A DNA stretch of 6,245 nucleotides from Chamaesiphon sp. (GTDB lineage: Bacteria > Cyanobacteriota > Cyanobacteriia > Cyanobacteriales > Chamaesiphonaceae): contig JAJAYU010000264.1 of NCBI GenBank assembly GCA_026786125.1, forward strand, positions 1 to 6,245, in the 5' to 3' direction. This document shows positions 1 to 5,515 of this stretch, piece after piece. A model generated the notes under the pieces. It was not told the DNA's origin. It did no database searches and saw only the letters and a list, made by a program, of their open reading frames with translations. How positions within the stretch are numbered: position 1 is the stretch's first letter; each line of letters starts with the position of its first letter. The position numbers and the translations under genes are program-made.

Positions 1-70
1 TCACAACTTCACCGTTGCAATAAACTTTGGCTTCTGGGTACCAAGTAGGATGAATATCAGCTTTTGCCAT
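1..70 (-). CDS. rpmE: 50S ribosomal protein L31, N-terminal part (runs off the window)
   Basis: Only the first 23 codons are in the window; the gene continues beyond base 1. The translation begins MAKADIHPTWYPEAKVYCNG and continues EVV, which matches the N-terminus of cyanobacterial L31. The pattern of one Cys in this segment (C18) fits the family, but the rest of any zinc site would lie outside. L31 sits on the large subunit at the central protuberance and helps bridge the two subunits. The ATG start is 106 bases downstream of the rpsI stop on the same strand, so it is probably the next gene of the same transcript. No clear Shine-Dalgarno sequence precedes it. Identification is from the N-terminal sequence plus the expected position after rpsI. 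Confidence 0.9.
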   Translation of the reverse strand, partial: MAKADIHPTWYPEAKVYCNGEVV

Positions 71-113
71 GACTTTGACTTTAATTAAGATCTATTTTAT
101 CAATTTTAGTTAT

Positions 114-146
114 CCCCTCCTGGGAGGGGCAGGGGTGGGTTCAACT
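114..146. repeat. Short palindromic spacer repeat (CCCCTCC-TG-GGAGGGG) with GGGGTGGGTT tail
   Basis: The rpsI-rpmE spacer contains perfect 7-bp arms, CCCCTCC at 114-120 and GGAGGGG at 123-129, around a 2-base loop, followed by AGGGGTGGGTT. From memory this closely resembles a short palindromic sequence scattered through intergenic regions of many filamentous cyanobacteria; I could not check copy number here. In RNA it would form a strong GC stem. It is not followed by a U-run on the transcribed strand, so I do not call it an intrinsic terminator. It may instead stabilise the upstream 3' end after processing. Confidence 0.6.
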
Positions 147-176
147 ATGCAGTAATCCCACCAACCAACCAAGATT

Positions 177-584
177 TTAACGTTTCGAGTATTGAGGAGC
201 TTTGCGGGCTTTGTGCAGACCGTACTTCTTCCGTTCCACACAGCGTGGGTCACGAGTTAAGTACCCTTCAACTTTGAGGGGCTTGCGGTTGTTAGGGTCG
301 AGTTCGCACAATGCACGAGCTACACCTAATTTAACTGCATCAGATTGTCCAGTTAAACCACCACCGTGGGCGTTAACGAGGATATCGTACTCAGCTTCCA
401 AACCTAGAGTTTCTAATGGAGATCTCGCTGCGGAGATGTAGCCACTTTGAAAGTTGAAATAGTCTTCGCCAGTTCTGCCGTTGACTACTAGTTTACCAGT
501 ACCAGGGACAAGGCGGACGCGAGCGATCGCGGCTTTCCGACGACCTGTACCCCAATAGACTGCTTTTTTGATTGCTTCTACCAT
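177..584 (-). CDS. rpsI: 30S ribosomal protein S9
   Basis: The 135-residue product is small-subunit protein S9, which sits in the head of the 30S subunit; its C-terminal tail reaches the P-site tRNA anticodon loop. The family hallmarks are visible: [12 protein letters not shown] at residues 12-23, the GGGLTGQ loop at 74-80, and the basic C-terminus [17 protein letters not shown] ending in the conserved Ser-Lys-Arg. Length and N-terminus ([10 protein letters not shown]) are typical of cyanobacterial S9. The ATG start lies only 2 bases after the rplM stop, and a GGAG lies 7 bases upstream inside the last rplM codons, so translation is probably coupled to rplM. This L13-S9 pairing is conserved across bacteria. 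No unusual feature in the protein itself. Confidence 0.98.
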   Translation of the reverse strand: MVEAIKKAVYWGTGRRKAAIARVRLVPGTGKLVVNGRTGEDYFNFQSGYISAARSPLETLGLEAEYDILVNAHGGGLTGQSDAVKLGVARALCELDPNNRKPLKVEGYLTRDPRCVERKKYGLHKARKAPQYSKR

Positions 585-586
585 GA

Positions 587-1039
587 TTATGCTCCAGGGA
601 TAGTTTTGATGACGAGGACTTCAGGCTTCTGGGCAGCATGAGGATGCTGAGTACCTGCGTAGACGTTCATCTTGGTGAATAGGTGTTTACCCATTGAATT
701 CTTGGGTAACATGCCTTTGACTGCTTGTTCGATAATCCGCTCAGGGATCCGCACTTGCAGTTTGGCAAAAACTTCCGTTTTCATCCCGCCTGGGCGACCA
801 GAGTGTCTACGATAGACTTTCTGAGTGCTTTTTTTGCCAGTCACCTGGACTTTCTCAGCATTGATCACAATGACGAAATCGCCAGTATCGATGTGTGGCG
901 TAAAGGTGGGTTTGTTTTTGCCACGCAATACCATAGCGATTTGGCTAGCTAGACGACCGAGGCGTTGGTCGGCTGCGTCGATGATGTACCACTTGGCATC
1001 AGCCGTATTATTGGTTGGTGGTAAGTATGTTTTTTCCAC
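587..1039 (-). CDS. rplM: 50S ribosomal protein L13
   Basis: The 150-residue product is L13, an early-assembling large-subunit protein that binds 23S rRNA. Recognisable family segments are [16 protein letters not shown] at 17-32, [24 protein letters not shown] at 40-63, the [10 protein letters not shown] loop at 76-85, and [18 protein letters not shown] at 97-114. The start is GTG. It is forced: an in-frame TGA lies four codons upstream, and the sequence following GTG (EKTYLPPT) matches the usual L13 N-terminus. No Shine-Dalgarno sequence is evident before it. The 76-base spacer to truA contains a palindromic repeat. The stop codon is 2 bases from the rpsI start. Confidence 0.98.
   Translation of the reverse strand: MEKTYLPPTNNTADAKWYIIDAADQRLGRLASQIAMVLRGKNKPTFTPHIDTGDFVIVINAEKVQVTGKKSTQKVYRRHSGRPGGMKTEVFAKLQVRIPERIIEQAVKGMLPKNSMGKHLFTKMNVYAGTQHPHAAQKPEVLVIKTIPGA
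592..595 (-). promoter_or_regulatory. Shine-Dalgarno sequence of rpsI
   Basis: GGAG on the minus strand, 7 bases before the rpsI ATG, lies within the final Gly-Ala codons of rplM. The ribosome binding site is therefore embedded in the upstream gene, consistent with coupled translation of L13 and S9. Confidence 0.7.
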
Positions 1040-1053
1040 GATCTTATATCAGT

Positions 1054-1090
1054 TGTAGGTTGGGTTGAGCGTAGCAAAACCCAACGTTTG
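1054..1090. repeat. Palindromic spacer repeat GTAGGTTGGGTT...AACCCAAC
   Basis: In the truA-rplM spacer, GTTGGGTT (1059-1066) and AACCCAAC (1078-1085) form perfect 8-bp arms, with a further GC/GC pairing inside (1069-1070 with 1074-1075) around a GTA loop. The preceding GTAG and the inner GAGCGTAGC resemble a short repeat that I recall as abundant in intergenic DNA of many cyanobacteria. No transposase is present, so at most this is a non-autonomous repeat. It lies 14 bases or more upstream of the rplM GTG and would be transcribed as a hairpin in the leader of rplM. Confidence 0.65.
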
Positions 1091-1115
1091 TAATTGAGTA
1101 AAGCTATAAATATAA

Positions 1116-1958
1116 CTAACTTTGATGTAACAGAAATTGCGGTTGGGTATCGTACCAGACGGACTCAGGGAAGGGAAAATCTGTATATCCGACTCGGAGT
1201 AGACATAATCCTTTCGCTGTGGCTGAATGGTGGACTTCACCGCGCTGGTCGTTTTGCCAGATTTGGGTAAAATCAGCGATCGATAAATCGCCATTTCCCA
1301 CTCTGACAAGCATTCCAACTAGTAATCGTACCATCCCATATAGAAATCCATTGGCTTGGACTTCAATCTGGATAAAGTCCCCCGACTGTTCACAGCTTAT
1401 CGCCTGAATTTCAACCCAGGAGTGAGTCCTACTAGAATCAGTCCGATGAAATGCAGCTAGATGATGCTTACCAAGCATTGGGGCGATGGCGGCTTGCATC
1501 AAGGTAATATCGAGCGGCTCATGATAGTAATGCCACGTATAGGGACGGACAAACAAATTTGGTTGCTTATTCGTATAGATGGTATACCGATACCGTCGAT
1601 ATTTGGCAGAGAAGCGTGCGTGCCAATTATCAGCAACAGGGGCGGAAGCGCGGATGAGAATATCATCTGGCAACCGTTTGTTGATGGCAGTGGACCAATT
1701 AGCAGCAGGCATCAAACTAGGGTTATCAAAGTGGGCAACCTGGGCAGCAGCATGAACGCCGCTGTCAGTACGACCAGCACCATAGATTTCCACATGTTGA
1801 CCGAGAAATTTTTCAATTGCTCGTTCGATTTCGGACTGGACTGTCCGCCCAAATGGTTGCTTTTGCCAGCCACACAGGTTGGCACCTGCGTACTGAATTA
1901 CTAGAGCAACACGTTCAGTTGGGCTGTTAGTTATGAGTTGGTGGTTTTTCTTAGCCAT
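1116..1958 (-). CDS. truA: tRNA pseudouridine(38-40) synthase TruA
   Basis: The 280-residue product is TruA, which isomerises uridine to pseudouridine at positions 38-40 of the tRNA anticodon arm. The catalytic motif GAGRTDSGVHA is at residues 60-70, with the nucleophile Asp65. Further family segments are FSAKYRRYRYTIY near 117-129, HHLAAFHRTD near 165-174, the GFLYGMVR motif near 204-211, and the C-terminal AKGLCLLRVGY. A single copy of each half of the two-domain fold is visible and the length is normal. It starts at ATG 30 bases after the rplQ stop; the ribosome binding site is weak. Its place between rplQ and rplM is the usual cyanobacterial arrangement and links tRNA modification to ribosome production. 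Confidence 0.97.
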   Translation of the reverse strand: MAKKNHQLITNSPTERVALVIQYAGANLCGWQKQPFGRTVQSEIERAIEKFLGQHVEIYGAGRTDSGVHAAAQVAHFDNPSLMPAANWSTAINKRLPDDILIRASAPVADNWHARFSAKYRRYRYTIYTNKQPNLFVRPYTWHYYHEPLDITLMQAAIAPMLGKHHLAAFHRTDSSRTHSWVEIQAISCEQSGDFIQIEVQANGFLYGMVRLLVGMLVRVGNGDLSIADFTQIWQNDQRGEVHHSATAKGLCLLRVGYTDFPFPESVWYDTQPQFLLHQS

Positions 1959-1988
1959 TGCTTCACAAATAACAGGGATCTGTCGAGC

Positions 1989-2339
1989 CTACATCAGTTC
2001 GATAATTGCCATTTCTGCATTGTCACCACGCCGGGGCACAGTGCGGACGACGCGAGTGTAACCACCTTGACGACTACCGTAGCGTTCGGGGGCTGACTCA
2101 AACAAAGCGTGAACTAAATTCTGGTCGTAGATATAGCCCAGAGCCTGACGGCGAGCGGCTAGAGTGCCAGATTTGGCGAGAGTGATCATTTTCTCAACTG
2201 CTGGGCGCATCGCTATCGCTTTGACCAGAGTTGTTGTGATGCGACCGTGGCGGATTAGTTCAGTTGTCAAAGATCTTAACAGTGCTTTCCGTTGGTCGGC
2301 TGGTCTACCCAGCATTGCCACGCGACAGCGATGACGCAT
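1989..2339 (-). CDS. rplQ: 50S ribosomal protein L17
   Basis: The 116-residue product is L17, a large-subunit protein located near the exit of the polypeptide tunnel. It begins [20 protein letters not shown], the invariant N-terminus of bacterial L17, and contains [18 protein letters not shown] at 20-37, [13 protein letters not shown] at 60-72, and the C-terminus [17 protein letters not shown]. Length is typical. A strong AAGGAG lies 7 bases before the ATG, the best-spaced ribosome binding site in the window. It follows rpoA, as in most bacteria, but after an unusually long 233-base spacer containing an 11-bp inverted repeat. Confidence 0.98.
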   Translation of the reverse strand: MRHRCRVAMLGRPADQRKALLRSLTTELIRHGRITTTLVKAIAMRPAVEKMITLAKSGTLAARRQALGYIYDQNLVHALFESAPERYGSRQGGYTRVVRTVPRRGDNAEMAIIELM

Positions 2340-2346
2340 TATATTT

Positions 2347-2352
2347 CTCCTT
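2347..2352 (-). promoter_or_regulatory. Shine-Dalgarno sequence of rplQ
   Basis: AAGGAG on the minus strand, 7 bases before the rplQ ATG. It is an almost complete match to the anti-Shine-Dalgarno sequence and confirms the start. Confidence 0.85.
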
Positions 2353-2398
2353 GGTTTTACTAATGATCGAGCTACCTTAGAAGTACTTCGATGTGGAC

Positions 2399-2442
2399 TG
2401 AATCAATCGTGAGTTACCTGATGACAAGCCGCGATTGATTCA
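2399..2442 (-). other. Perfect 11-bp inverted repeat in the rpoA-rplQ spacer
   Basis: TGAATCAATCG (2399-2409) and CGATTGATTCA (2432-2442) are exact reverse complements separated by 22 bases. In the rpoA-rplQ transcript this would form a long-looped stem that ends about 60 bases before the rplQ start. There is no U-run after it, so it is not a classical terminator. It could be an RNA processing site, a leader structure or a protein-binding dyad; nothing in the sequence decides. The rest of the 233-base spacer shows no ORF or RNA gene that I recognise. Confidence 0.6.
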
Positions 2443-2572
2443 AACTAGACTGTGATGATCAAACTCCCTTGGGGCTTTTCGATACAGTAGTTGGCGATTT
2501 AGATTGATTGGTGAAAATAGGTAGTATTATCTACTTCACTAGTCGATCGCTTGCTACCGCGCCCCGATCTAC

Positions 2573-3556
2573 TCAGGCTTTCACTGATTTATCGTGGGGG
2601 AGTTTGATCTCCACTCGCTTTTCGAGAGCTTCGATAACCTCCTCAGCGGACTTGAGACCAAAGTTCTTGATTTCCAACAGATCTTCTTGGGTGTAACCCA
2701 TCAAATCGGAAACCGAATTAATCTGCGCTCGTTTCAAGCAGTTGTATGCCCTAACGGAGAGATTTAGTTCTTCGATCGGAATTTGGTTAGAAGGATCTTC
2801 TTCATCTGCATATTCTGGCTGGAAAGACTCCAAGCTGATGTCCTTGAGCGGGTTGAGCAGATCGACCAAAATTTTGGCGGATTCACTTAATGCTTCTTGG
2901 GGTGTCAGGCTACCATTTGTCCAGATTTCTAGAATCAATCTGTCTTTTTCAACTGCGCCGTCGATTCGCACATCTTCGGTAGTGTAGTTAACCTGGGTAA
3001 CAGGCATAAATACTGCATCGATTTGGAGCATGTCCATTGCTAGACCATGTTCGCGGAATTTGTCTACCGATCGATAGCCCTTGCCACGTTCGATTCTAAA
3101 TTCCATCTCCAACTTCCCACCCGCAGCGACAGTAGCCACATATTGGTGAGGATCGACAACTTCTACTTCTGAAGGTAATTCAAAATCAGCAGTCGTAACT
3201 TCGGCTGGCCCAGTTACATTCAATCTGCCAATTTGCGGCTGAGAGGTATAACTTTTGAGTTTGACTTCTTTCATGTTTAGCAGCAGTTCGAGAACATCTT
3301 CGCGAACACCAACTAAACTAGCAAACTCATGGTTGACCGTACCTGGCTTGACACCAGCTTTTTCATCTTTAATTAGTCCGGCTACTCGTACCGCAGTAAT
3401 ACATGTCCCTTCTAAGTTGGACAATAATACTCGCCGTAGTGAGTTGCCGACCGTTACACCTTGACCTCGATCGAGAGGCTCCAGGATAAACTTACTATAT
3501 TGACTTTGATTTGACTCGGTCTTAGACTCGACACACTCGATCTGAAACTGCGCCAC
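2573..3556 (-). CDS. rpoA: DNA-directed RNA polymerase alpha subunit
   Basis: The 327-residue product is the alpha subunit, whose dimer is the scaffold on which beta and beta' assemble. The N-terminal domain covers roughly 1-240, including FILEPLDRGQGVTVGNSLRR (23-42), TVNHEFASLVGVREDV (73-88) and the domain end PLKDI. An acidic linker (EYADEEDPSNQ, 248-258) joins the C-terminal domain at about 259-314: NLSVRAYNCLKRAQINSVSDL and LLEIKNFGLKSAEEV. Arg269 and Asn272 align with E. coli Arg265 and Asn268, which contact promoter UP elements and activators. A short tail (VEIKLPHDKSVKA) follows. The start is GTG, supported by GGAGGT 6 bases upstream and an in-frame TAG five codons upstream. No rpsD precedes it, unlike the E. 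coli alpha operon. Confidence 0.98.
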   Translation of the reverse strand: MAQFQIECVESKTESNQSQYSKFILEPLDRGQGVTVGNSLRRVLLSNLEGTCITAVRVAGLIKDEKAGVKPGTVNHEFASLVGVREDVLELLLNMKEVKLKSYTSQPQIGRLNVTGPAEVTTADFELPSEVEVVDPHQYVATVAAGGKLEMEFRIERGKGYRSVDKFREHGLAMDMLQIDAVFMPVTQVNYTTEDVRIDGAVEKDRLILEIWTNGSLTPQEALSESAKILVDLLNPLKDISLESFQPEYADEEDPSNQIPIEELNLSVRAYNCLKRAQINSVSDLMGYTQEDLLEIKNFGLKSAEEVIEALEKRVEIKLPHDKSVKA

Positions 3557-3562
3557 AGAGTG

Positions 3563-3568
3563 ACCTCC
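3563..3568 (-). promoter_or_regulatory. Shine-Dalgarno sequence of rpoA (fixes the GTG start)
   Basis: GGAGGT on the minus strand, 6 bases before GTG. Together with the in-frame TAG at 3569-3571 it makes this GTG the only credible start. Confidence 0.85.
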
Positions 3569-3614
3569 CTACCCAGTTTGTACTTGACTTTAAACTTGTT
3601 ACAGATGACAGCTA

Positions 3615-3624
3615 GATAGCTATC
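3615..3624. other. 10-bp palindrome GATAGCTATC upstream of rpoA
   Basis: A perfect self-complementary decamer about 60 bases before the rpoA start. It could be a dimeric regulator site or chance; an AT-rich palindrome of this size is weak evidence on its own. Confidence 0.3.
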
Positions 3625-3670
3625 AAATTTTCTCTAACATAACAACTAATAATTCATAATTACTAAAATT

Positions 3671-3706
3671 GGCGAGTCTCCAAGGGAGAGGCTATGCCAA
3701 CGCCAG
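3671..3706. repeat. Degenerate palindromic spacer repeat (GGCGAGTCTCC-AAG-GGAGAGGCTATGCC)
   Basis: In the rpsK-rpoA spacer, TCTCC (3677-3681) and GGAGA (3685-3689) pair around AAG, with GGC (3671-3673) and GCC (3696-3698) able to close an imperfect outer stem, followed by AACGCC. The composition (GTTGGC-TAGCC-TCTCC on the minus strand) resembles a family of palindromic repeats that I recall as common between genes in filamentous cyanobacteria; this copy looks decayed on one side. The rest of the 181-base spacer is AT-rich and shows no gene. Confidence 0.5.
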
Positions 3707-3737
3707 CCTAGATGATTACAAACTAAAAATAATTAAC

Positions 3738-4133
3738 TTAGACTCTCCGTCTTTTTGGCGGACGGCAACCATTATGTGGAATTGGAGTGACATCACGAAT
3801 TAGAGTTATTTCTAACCCTGCACCTTGGAGAGCACGAATCGCTGTTTCACGACCCGCACCAGGCCCACTGACCATCACTTCCAGTTGACGCATTCCCTGA
3901 TCCATTGCGCGCTTACCAGCAGTTTCTGCTGCTGTTTGAGCTGCAAATGGAGTCCCTTTTTTCGCGCCTTTGAAGCCACTAGATCCACTAGATGCCCAGG
4001 AGATCACATCTCCATTAGCATCCGAGATCGTGACGATCGTATTGTTGAATGTTGACTGAATGTAAGCTACGCCGTTTGGAACGTTGCGCTTTTGCTTTTT
4101 AGGGCCAGTCTTTTTACTAGGTTGTCGAGCCAT
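3738..4133 (-). CDS. rpsK: 30S ribosomal protein S11
   Basis: The 131-residue product is S11, a platform protein of the small subunit near the E site. Diagnostic segments are [21 protein letters not shown] (21-41), [22 protein letters not shown] (45-66), [17 protein letters not shown] (86-102) and the C-terminus [16 protein letters not shown]. Length is normal. The ATG start gives the usual basic N-terminus [13 protein letters not shown]; no Shine-Dalgarno sequence is evident before it. It follows rpsM, as in other bacteria, but across a 240-base spacer with several inverted repeats, and precedes rpoA across 181 bases. Confidence 0.98.
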   Translation of the reverse strand: MARQPSKKTGPKKQKRNVPNGVAYIQSTFNNTIVTISDANGDVISWASSGSSGFKGAKKGTPFAAQTAAETAGKRAMDQGMRQLEVMVSGPGAGRETAIRALQGAGLEITLIRDVTPIPHNGCRPPKRRRV

Positions 4134-4214
4134 GTCGGTCTATGTATTTGAAATATCAATGAGGTAATCGATGAAAACATCCACTGCGAATCTGAAATTC
4201 AACAATTCGATTTG

Positions 4215-4362
4215 CTTGGTTAATATAGACCAAAGCGTAGCTGTAACCACGGGTTTAGACACACTAATTGGCGAGGAGCAACTGCCGCACAATTACCACT
4301 TTTTTGGGGGTAGAGTACGGGGCTACTAATCGCCAATTGGCTATAGTTAGGTTGCCACAACC
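4215..4362 (-). other. Cluster of potential stem-loops in the rpsM-rpsK spacer
   Basis: Three inverted repeats lie in this 240-base spacer. TTGGT/ACCAA (4217-4221 and 4230-4234, with an outer GC/GC after one bulged base) encloses 8 bases. AATTGGCGA/TCGCCAATT (4267-4275 and 4330-4338) is a perfect 9-bp closing stem around 54 bases. GGTTG/CAACC (4350-4354 and 4358-4362) is a short hairpin just after the rpsM stop. None is followed by a U-run on the transcript. Nothing in the spacer looks like a protein gene or a known RNA gene. A structured leader controlling rpsK, or a degenerate repeat element, are both possible. Confidence 0.45.
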
Positions 4363-4373
4363 ATCGAACCATC

Positions 4374-4757
4374 TTATTTTTTGCCAGGAGCTTTTTTCTT
4401 GCCCATAACGGTAACGCGACGACCGCGACGTGTCCGTGCATTTGTCCGAGTCCGTTGACCGCGAACGGGTAAACCCATCCGGTGTCTACGACCCCGATAG
4501 GAGCCGATGTCTACCAATCGCTTGATGTTCATCGATTCCCAGCGACGTAAATCGCCTTCGATTTGATAATCGCCTTCTACCCGTTCCCGCAGGAGGGTAA
4601 CTTCAGCATCTGATAAATCCTTAACTCGTGTATCTGGATTTACACCCGTCTTTGCTATTACTTCTTTGGCGCGGGTTAACCCGATGCCAAAAATGTATGT
4701 GAGACCGATTTCCACCCGCTTGTCGCGAGGGAGGTCTACGCCTGCTATCCGTGCCAC
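4374..4757 (-). CDS. rpsM: 30S ribosomal protein S13
   Basis: The 127-residue product is S13, in the head of the small subunit, where it contacts the large subunit and P-site tRNA. The N-terminus [25 protein letters not shown] (2-26) with its helix-turn-helix-like repeat (TRAKEVI) and the signature [28 protein letters not shown] (85-112) are unmistakable; the tail is rich in Lys. The start is GTG, with GGAG 8 bases upstream; there is no nearby upstream ATG in frame, and the GTG gives the conserved N-terminus. It follows rpmJ after 161 bases, which I find otherwise empty apart from a small hairpin at the rpmJ end. Confidence 0.98.
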   Translation of the reverse strand: MARIAGVDLPRDKRVEIGLTYIFGIGLTRAKEVIAKTGVNPDTRVKDLSDAEVTLLRERVEGDYQIEGDLRRWESMNIKRLVDIGSYRGRRHRMGLPVRGQRTRTNARTRRGRRVTVMGKKKAPGKK

Positions 4758-4765
4758 ACTTGTTT

Positions 4766-4769
4766 CTCC
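4766..4769 (-). promoter_or_regulatory. Shine-Dalgarno sequence of rpsM (supports the GTG start)
   Basis: GGAG on the minus strand, 8 bases before the GTG of rpsM. Confidence 0.7.
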
Positions 4770-4893
4770 ACTATACTTTGATCTCGATCTCGACTCGATG
4801 GCTCTATGAAAAGATCTGGTTTGGAACTAGCGCAACTCGCCCAATCCTTTACTCTTTTGTAGATTCCATTCGATCGTCATGGGTCTAAATAAC

Positions 4894-4916
4894 TAACTAG
4901 CAACTTGGACTAGTTA
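4894..4916 (-). other. Small stem-loop after rpmJ
   Basis: TAACTAG (4894-4900) and CTAGTTA (4910-4916) form a 7-bp stem with a 9-base loop, beginning 2 bases after the rpmJ stop codon. The stem is AT-rich and no clear U-run follows, so it is at best a weak terminator or a 3'-end stabiliser. Confidence 0.4.
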
Positions 4917-4918
4917 TC

Positions 4919-5032
4919 TTAACCTTGACGCTGTTTATGTTTCGGGTTGGCACAAATTACCATGACCCGGCCCCGTCTACGAATGACGCGACACTTTTCA
5001 CAAATCTTTTTGACAGACGCTCTGACTTTCAT
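4919..5032 (-). CDS. rpmJ: 50S ribosomal protein L36
   Basis: This 37-codon gene encodes L36, the smallest large-subunit protein, which binds 23S rRNA. The product starts [20 protein letters not shown] and ends with [17 protein letters not shown]. Cys11, Cys14, Cys27 and His32 form the CX2C-X12-CX4H zinc site, so this is the zinc-binding type. Length matches the family exactly. The ATG has no obvious Shine-Dalgarno sequence, and the predicted transcript start lies only about 23 bases upstream. It is separated from infA by 139 bases that carry the best promoter in the window, so it may head its own transcription unit. Confidence 0.97.
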   Translation of the reverse strand: MKVRASVKKICEKCRVIRRRGRVMVICANPKHKQRQG

Positions 5033-5061
5033 GCCAATTTAGACAACACTGCAAGCTTAAT

Positions 5062-5089
5062 ATTATAACATTTTCCAACAAATTGTCAG
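5062..5089 (-). promoter_or_regulatory. Sigma-70-type promoter upstream of rpmJ (extended -10)
   Basis: On the minus strand, TATAAT (5067-5062) is a perfect -10 box, and it is preceded by TGT to give an extended TGnTATAAT. CTGACA (5089-5084) matches the -35 consensus at five of six positions, with a 16-base spacer. The predicted start is near 5055, giving a leader of about 23 bases before the rpmJ ATG. It would drive rpmJ-rpsM-rpsK-rpoA and beyond independently of the upstream secY-adk-infA part. Confidence 0.7.
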
Positions 5090-5108
5090 TAGTGATTACG
5101 CGACAATT
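5081..5108. promoter_or_regulatory. Inverted repeat AATTGTC-N14-GACAATT over the -35 box
   Basis: AATTGTC (5081-5087) and GACAATT (5102-5108) are perfect 7-bp inverted repeats with a 14-base gap; centres of the arms are 21 bases apart, about two helical turns. One arm overlaps the -35 box of the rpmJ promoter. That geometry is what an operator for a dimeric regulator would look like, but no regulator can be named from the sequence. Confidence 0.4.
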
Positions 5109-5171
5109 CTGCTGGAGACGATCTACCAGATGGGAGAAACGTTGAATTTGGGGTTTGATCGGGGAATATAA

Positions 5172-5399
5172 TTACTTCTTATTCCGCAGTCTGTATGTGA
5201 TTCGGCCTTTACTGAGGTCGTAAGGCGTGAGTTCGCACTTGACTCGATCGCCAGGAAGAATTTTAATATAGTTGCGACGAATTTTGCCGGAGATATGGGC
5301 TAAAACATTAAACCCGTTATCTAGATCGACTCGAAACATGGCATTAGGCAGGGATTCAGTCACCGTGCCCTCCATTTCAATCAAATCTTGTTTAGACAA
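5172..5399 (-). CDS. infA: Translation initiation factor IF-1
   Basis: The 75-residue product is IF-1, a single OB-fold protein that occupies the A site of the 30S subunit during initiation and works with IF-2 and IF-3. The sequence [20 protein letters not shown] (2-21), then [32 protein letters not shown] and the C-terminus [14 protein letters not shown], is near the bacterial consensus. The start is TTG: an in-frame TAA directly abuts it, so no upstream start is possible, and the next ATG (codon 9) would remove the conserved SKQDLIE segment. GAGGT lies 9 bases before the TTG. Cys55 stands where I would expect Val in related proteins; this is a minor variation. Confidence 0.96.
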   Translation of the reverse strand: MSKQDLIEMEGTVTESLPNAMFRVDLDNGFNVLAHISGKIRRNYIKILPGDRVKCELTPYDLSKGRITYRLRNKK

Positions 5400-5408
5400 T
5401 TAATAAAT

Positions 5409-5413
5409 ACCTC
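5409..5413 (-). promoter_or_regulatory. Shine-Dalgarno sequence of infA (supports the TTG start)
   Basis: GAGGT on the minus strand, 9 bases before TTG. It is too far upstream for the internal ATG at codon 9, so it favours the TTG start. Confidence 0.65.
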
Positions 5414-5439
5414 AAATGGAGTAATTGATAGCTACTTTT

Positions 5440-5448
5440 ATTTTAACA
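5440..5448 (-). promoter_or_regulatory. Possible extended -10 element upstream of infA
   Basis: TGTTAAAAT on the minus strand fits TGnTAnAAT-type extended -10 elements, with TAAAAT matching the consensus at five of six positions. No -35 box is recognisable in the C-rich sequence upstream. Transcription would start about 33 bases before infA. Weak evidence. Confidence 0.25.
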
Positions 5449-5510
5449 GGGGACGAGGAGACGGGGAGACGAGAAGGATATTAATCTAATTTCCCAGTCC
5501 CCGTCCCCCC
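5449..5510. repeat. Octamer repeats (GACGRGRA x3) with complementary C-rich arm
   Basis: In the adk-infA spacer three consecutive octamers read GACGAGGA, GACGGGGA and GACGAGAA (5452-5475). A C-rich segment follows at 5493-5510. GACGGGGA (5460-5467) and TCCCCGTC (5498-5505) are perfect 8-bp inverted repeats, so the transcript can form a GC-rich stem. Similar purine-rich and CCCAGTCCCC-type short tandem repeats are, from memory, frequent in cyanobacterial spacers. No U-run follows on the transcribed strand. Confidence 0.6.
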
Positions 5511-5515
5511 ATTGC

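Noticed and set aside
111..146. Intrinsic terminator after rpsI
   Set aside because: The GC-rich hairpin is followed by an A-rich mixed sequence, not a U-run, on the transcribed strand, and rpmE follows on the same strand; a palindromic repeat is the better description.
1049..1318. 89-codon minus-strand frame overlapping the end of truA
   Set aside because: It overlaps truA in another frame, runs through the palindromic repeat, and resembles no known protein.
1461..1904. 147-codon open frame on the plus strand opposite truA
   Set aside because: It lies wholly antisense to a gene with clear catalytic motifs, has no recognisable domain, and is a typical shadow of a conserved coding frame.
4220..4441. 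73-codon minus-strand frame across the rpsM end and spacer
   Set aside because: It overlaps the conserved C-terminus of S13 in another frame, has no ribosome binding site and shows no family features.
4827..4880. 17-codon peptide frame (MTIEWNLQKSKGLGELR) between rpmJ and rpsM, as a possible leader peptide
   Set aside because: No Shine-Dalgarno sequence, no regulatory codon run, and no terminator/antiterminator pair; frames of this size occur by chance.
5493..5510. G-quadruplex in the adk-infA transcript
   Set aside because: Only three separate G-tracts of three or more are present (G6, G4, G3), so the standard four-tract pattern needs a zero-length loop; pairing with the opposite arm is more likely.
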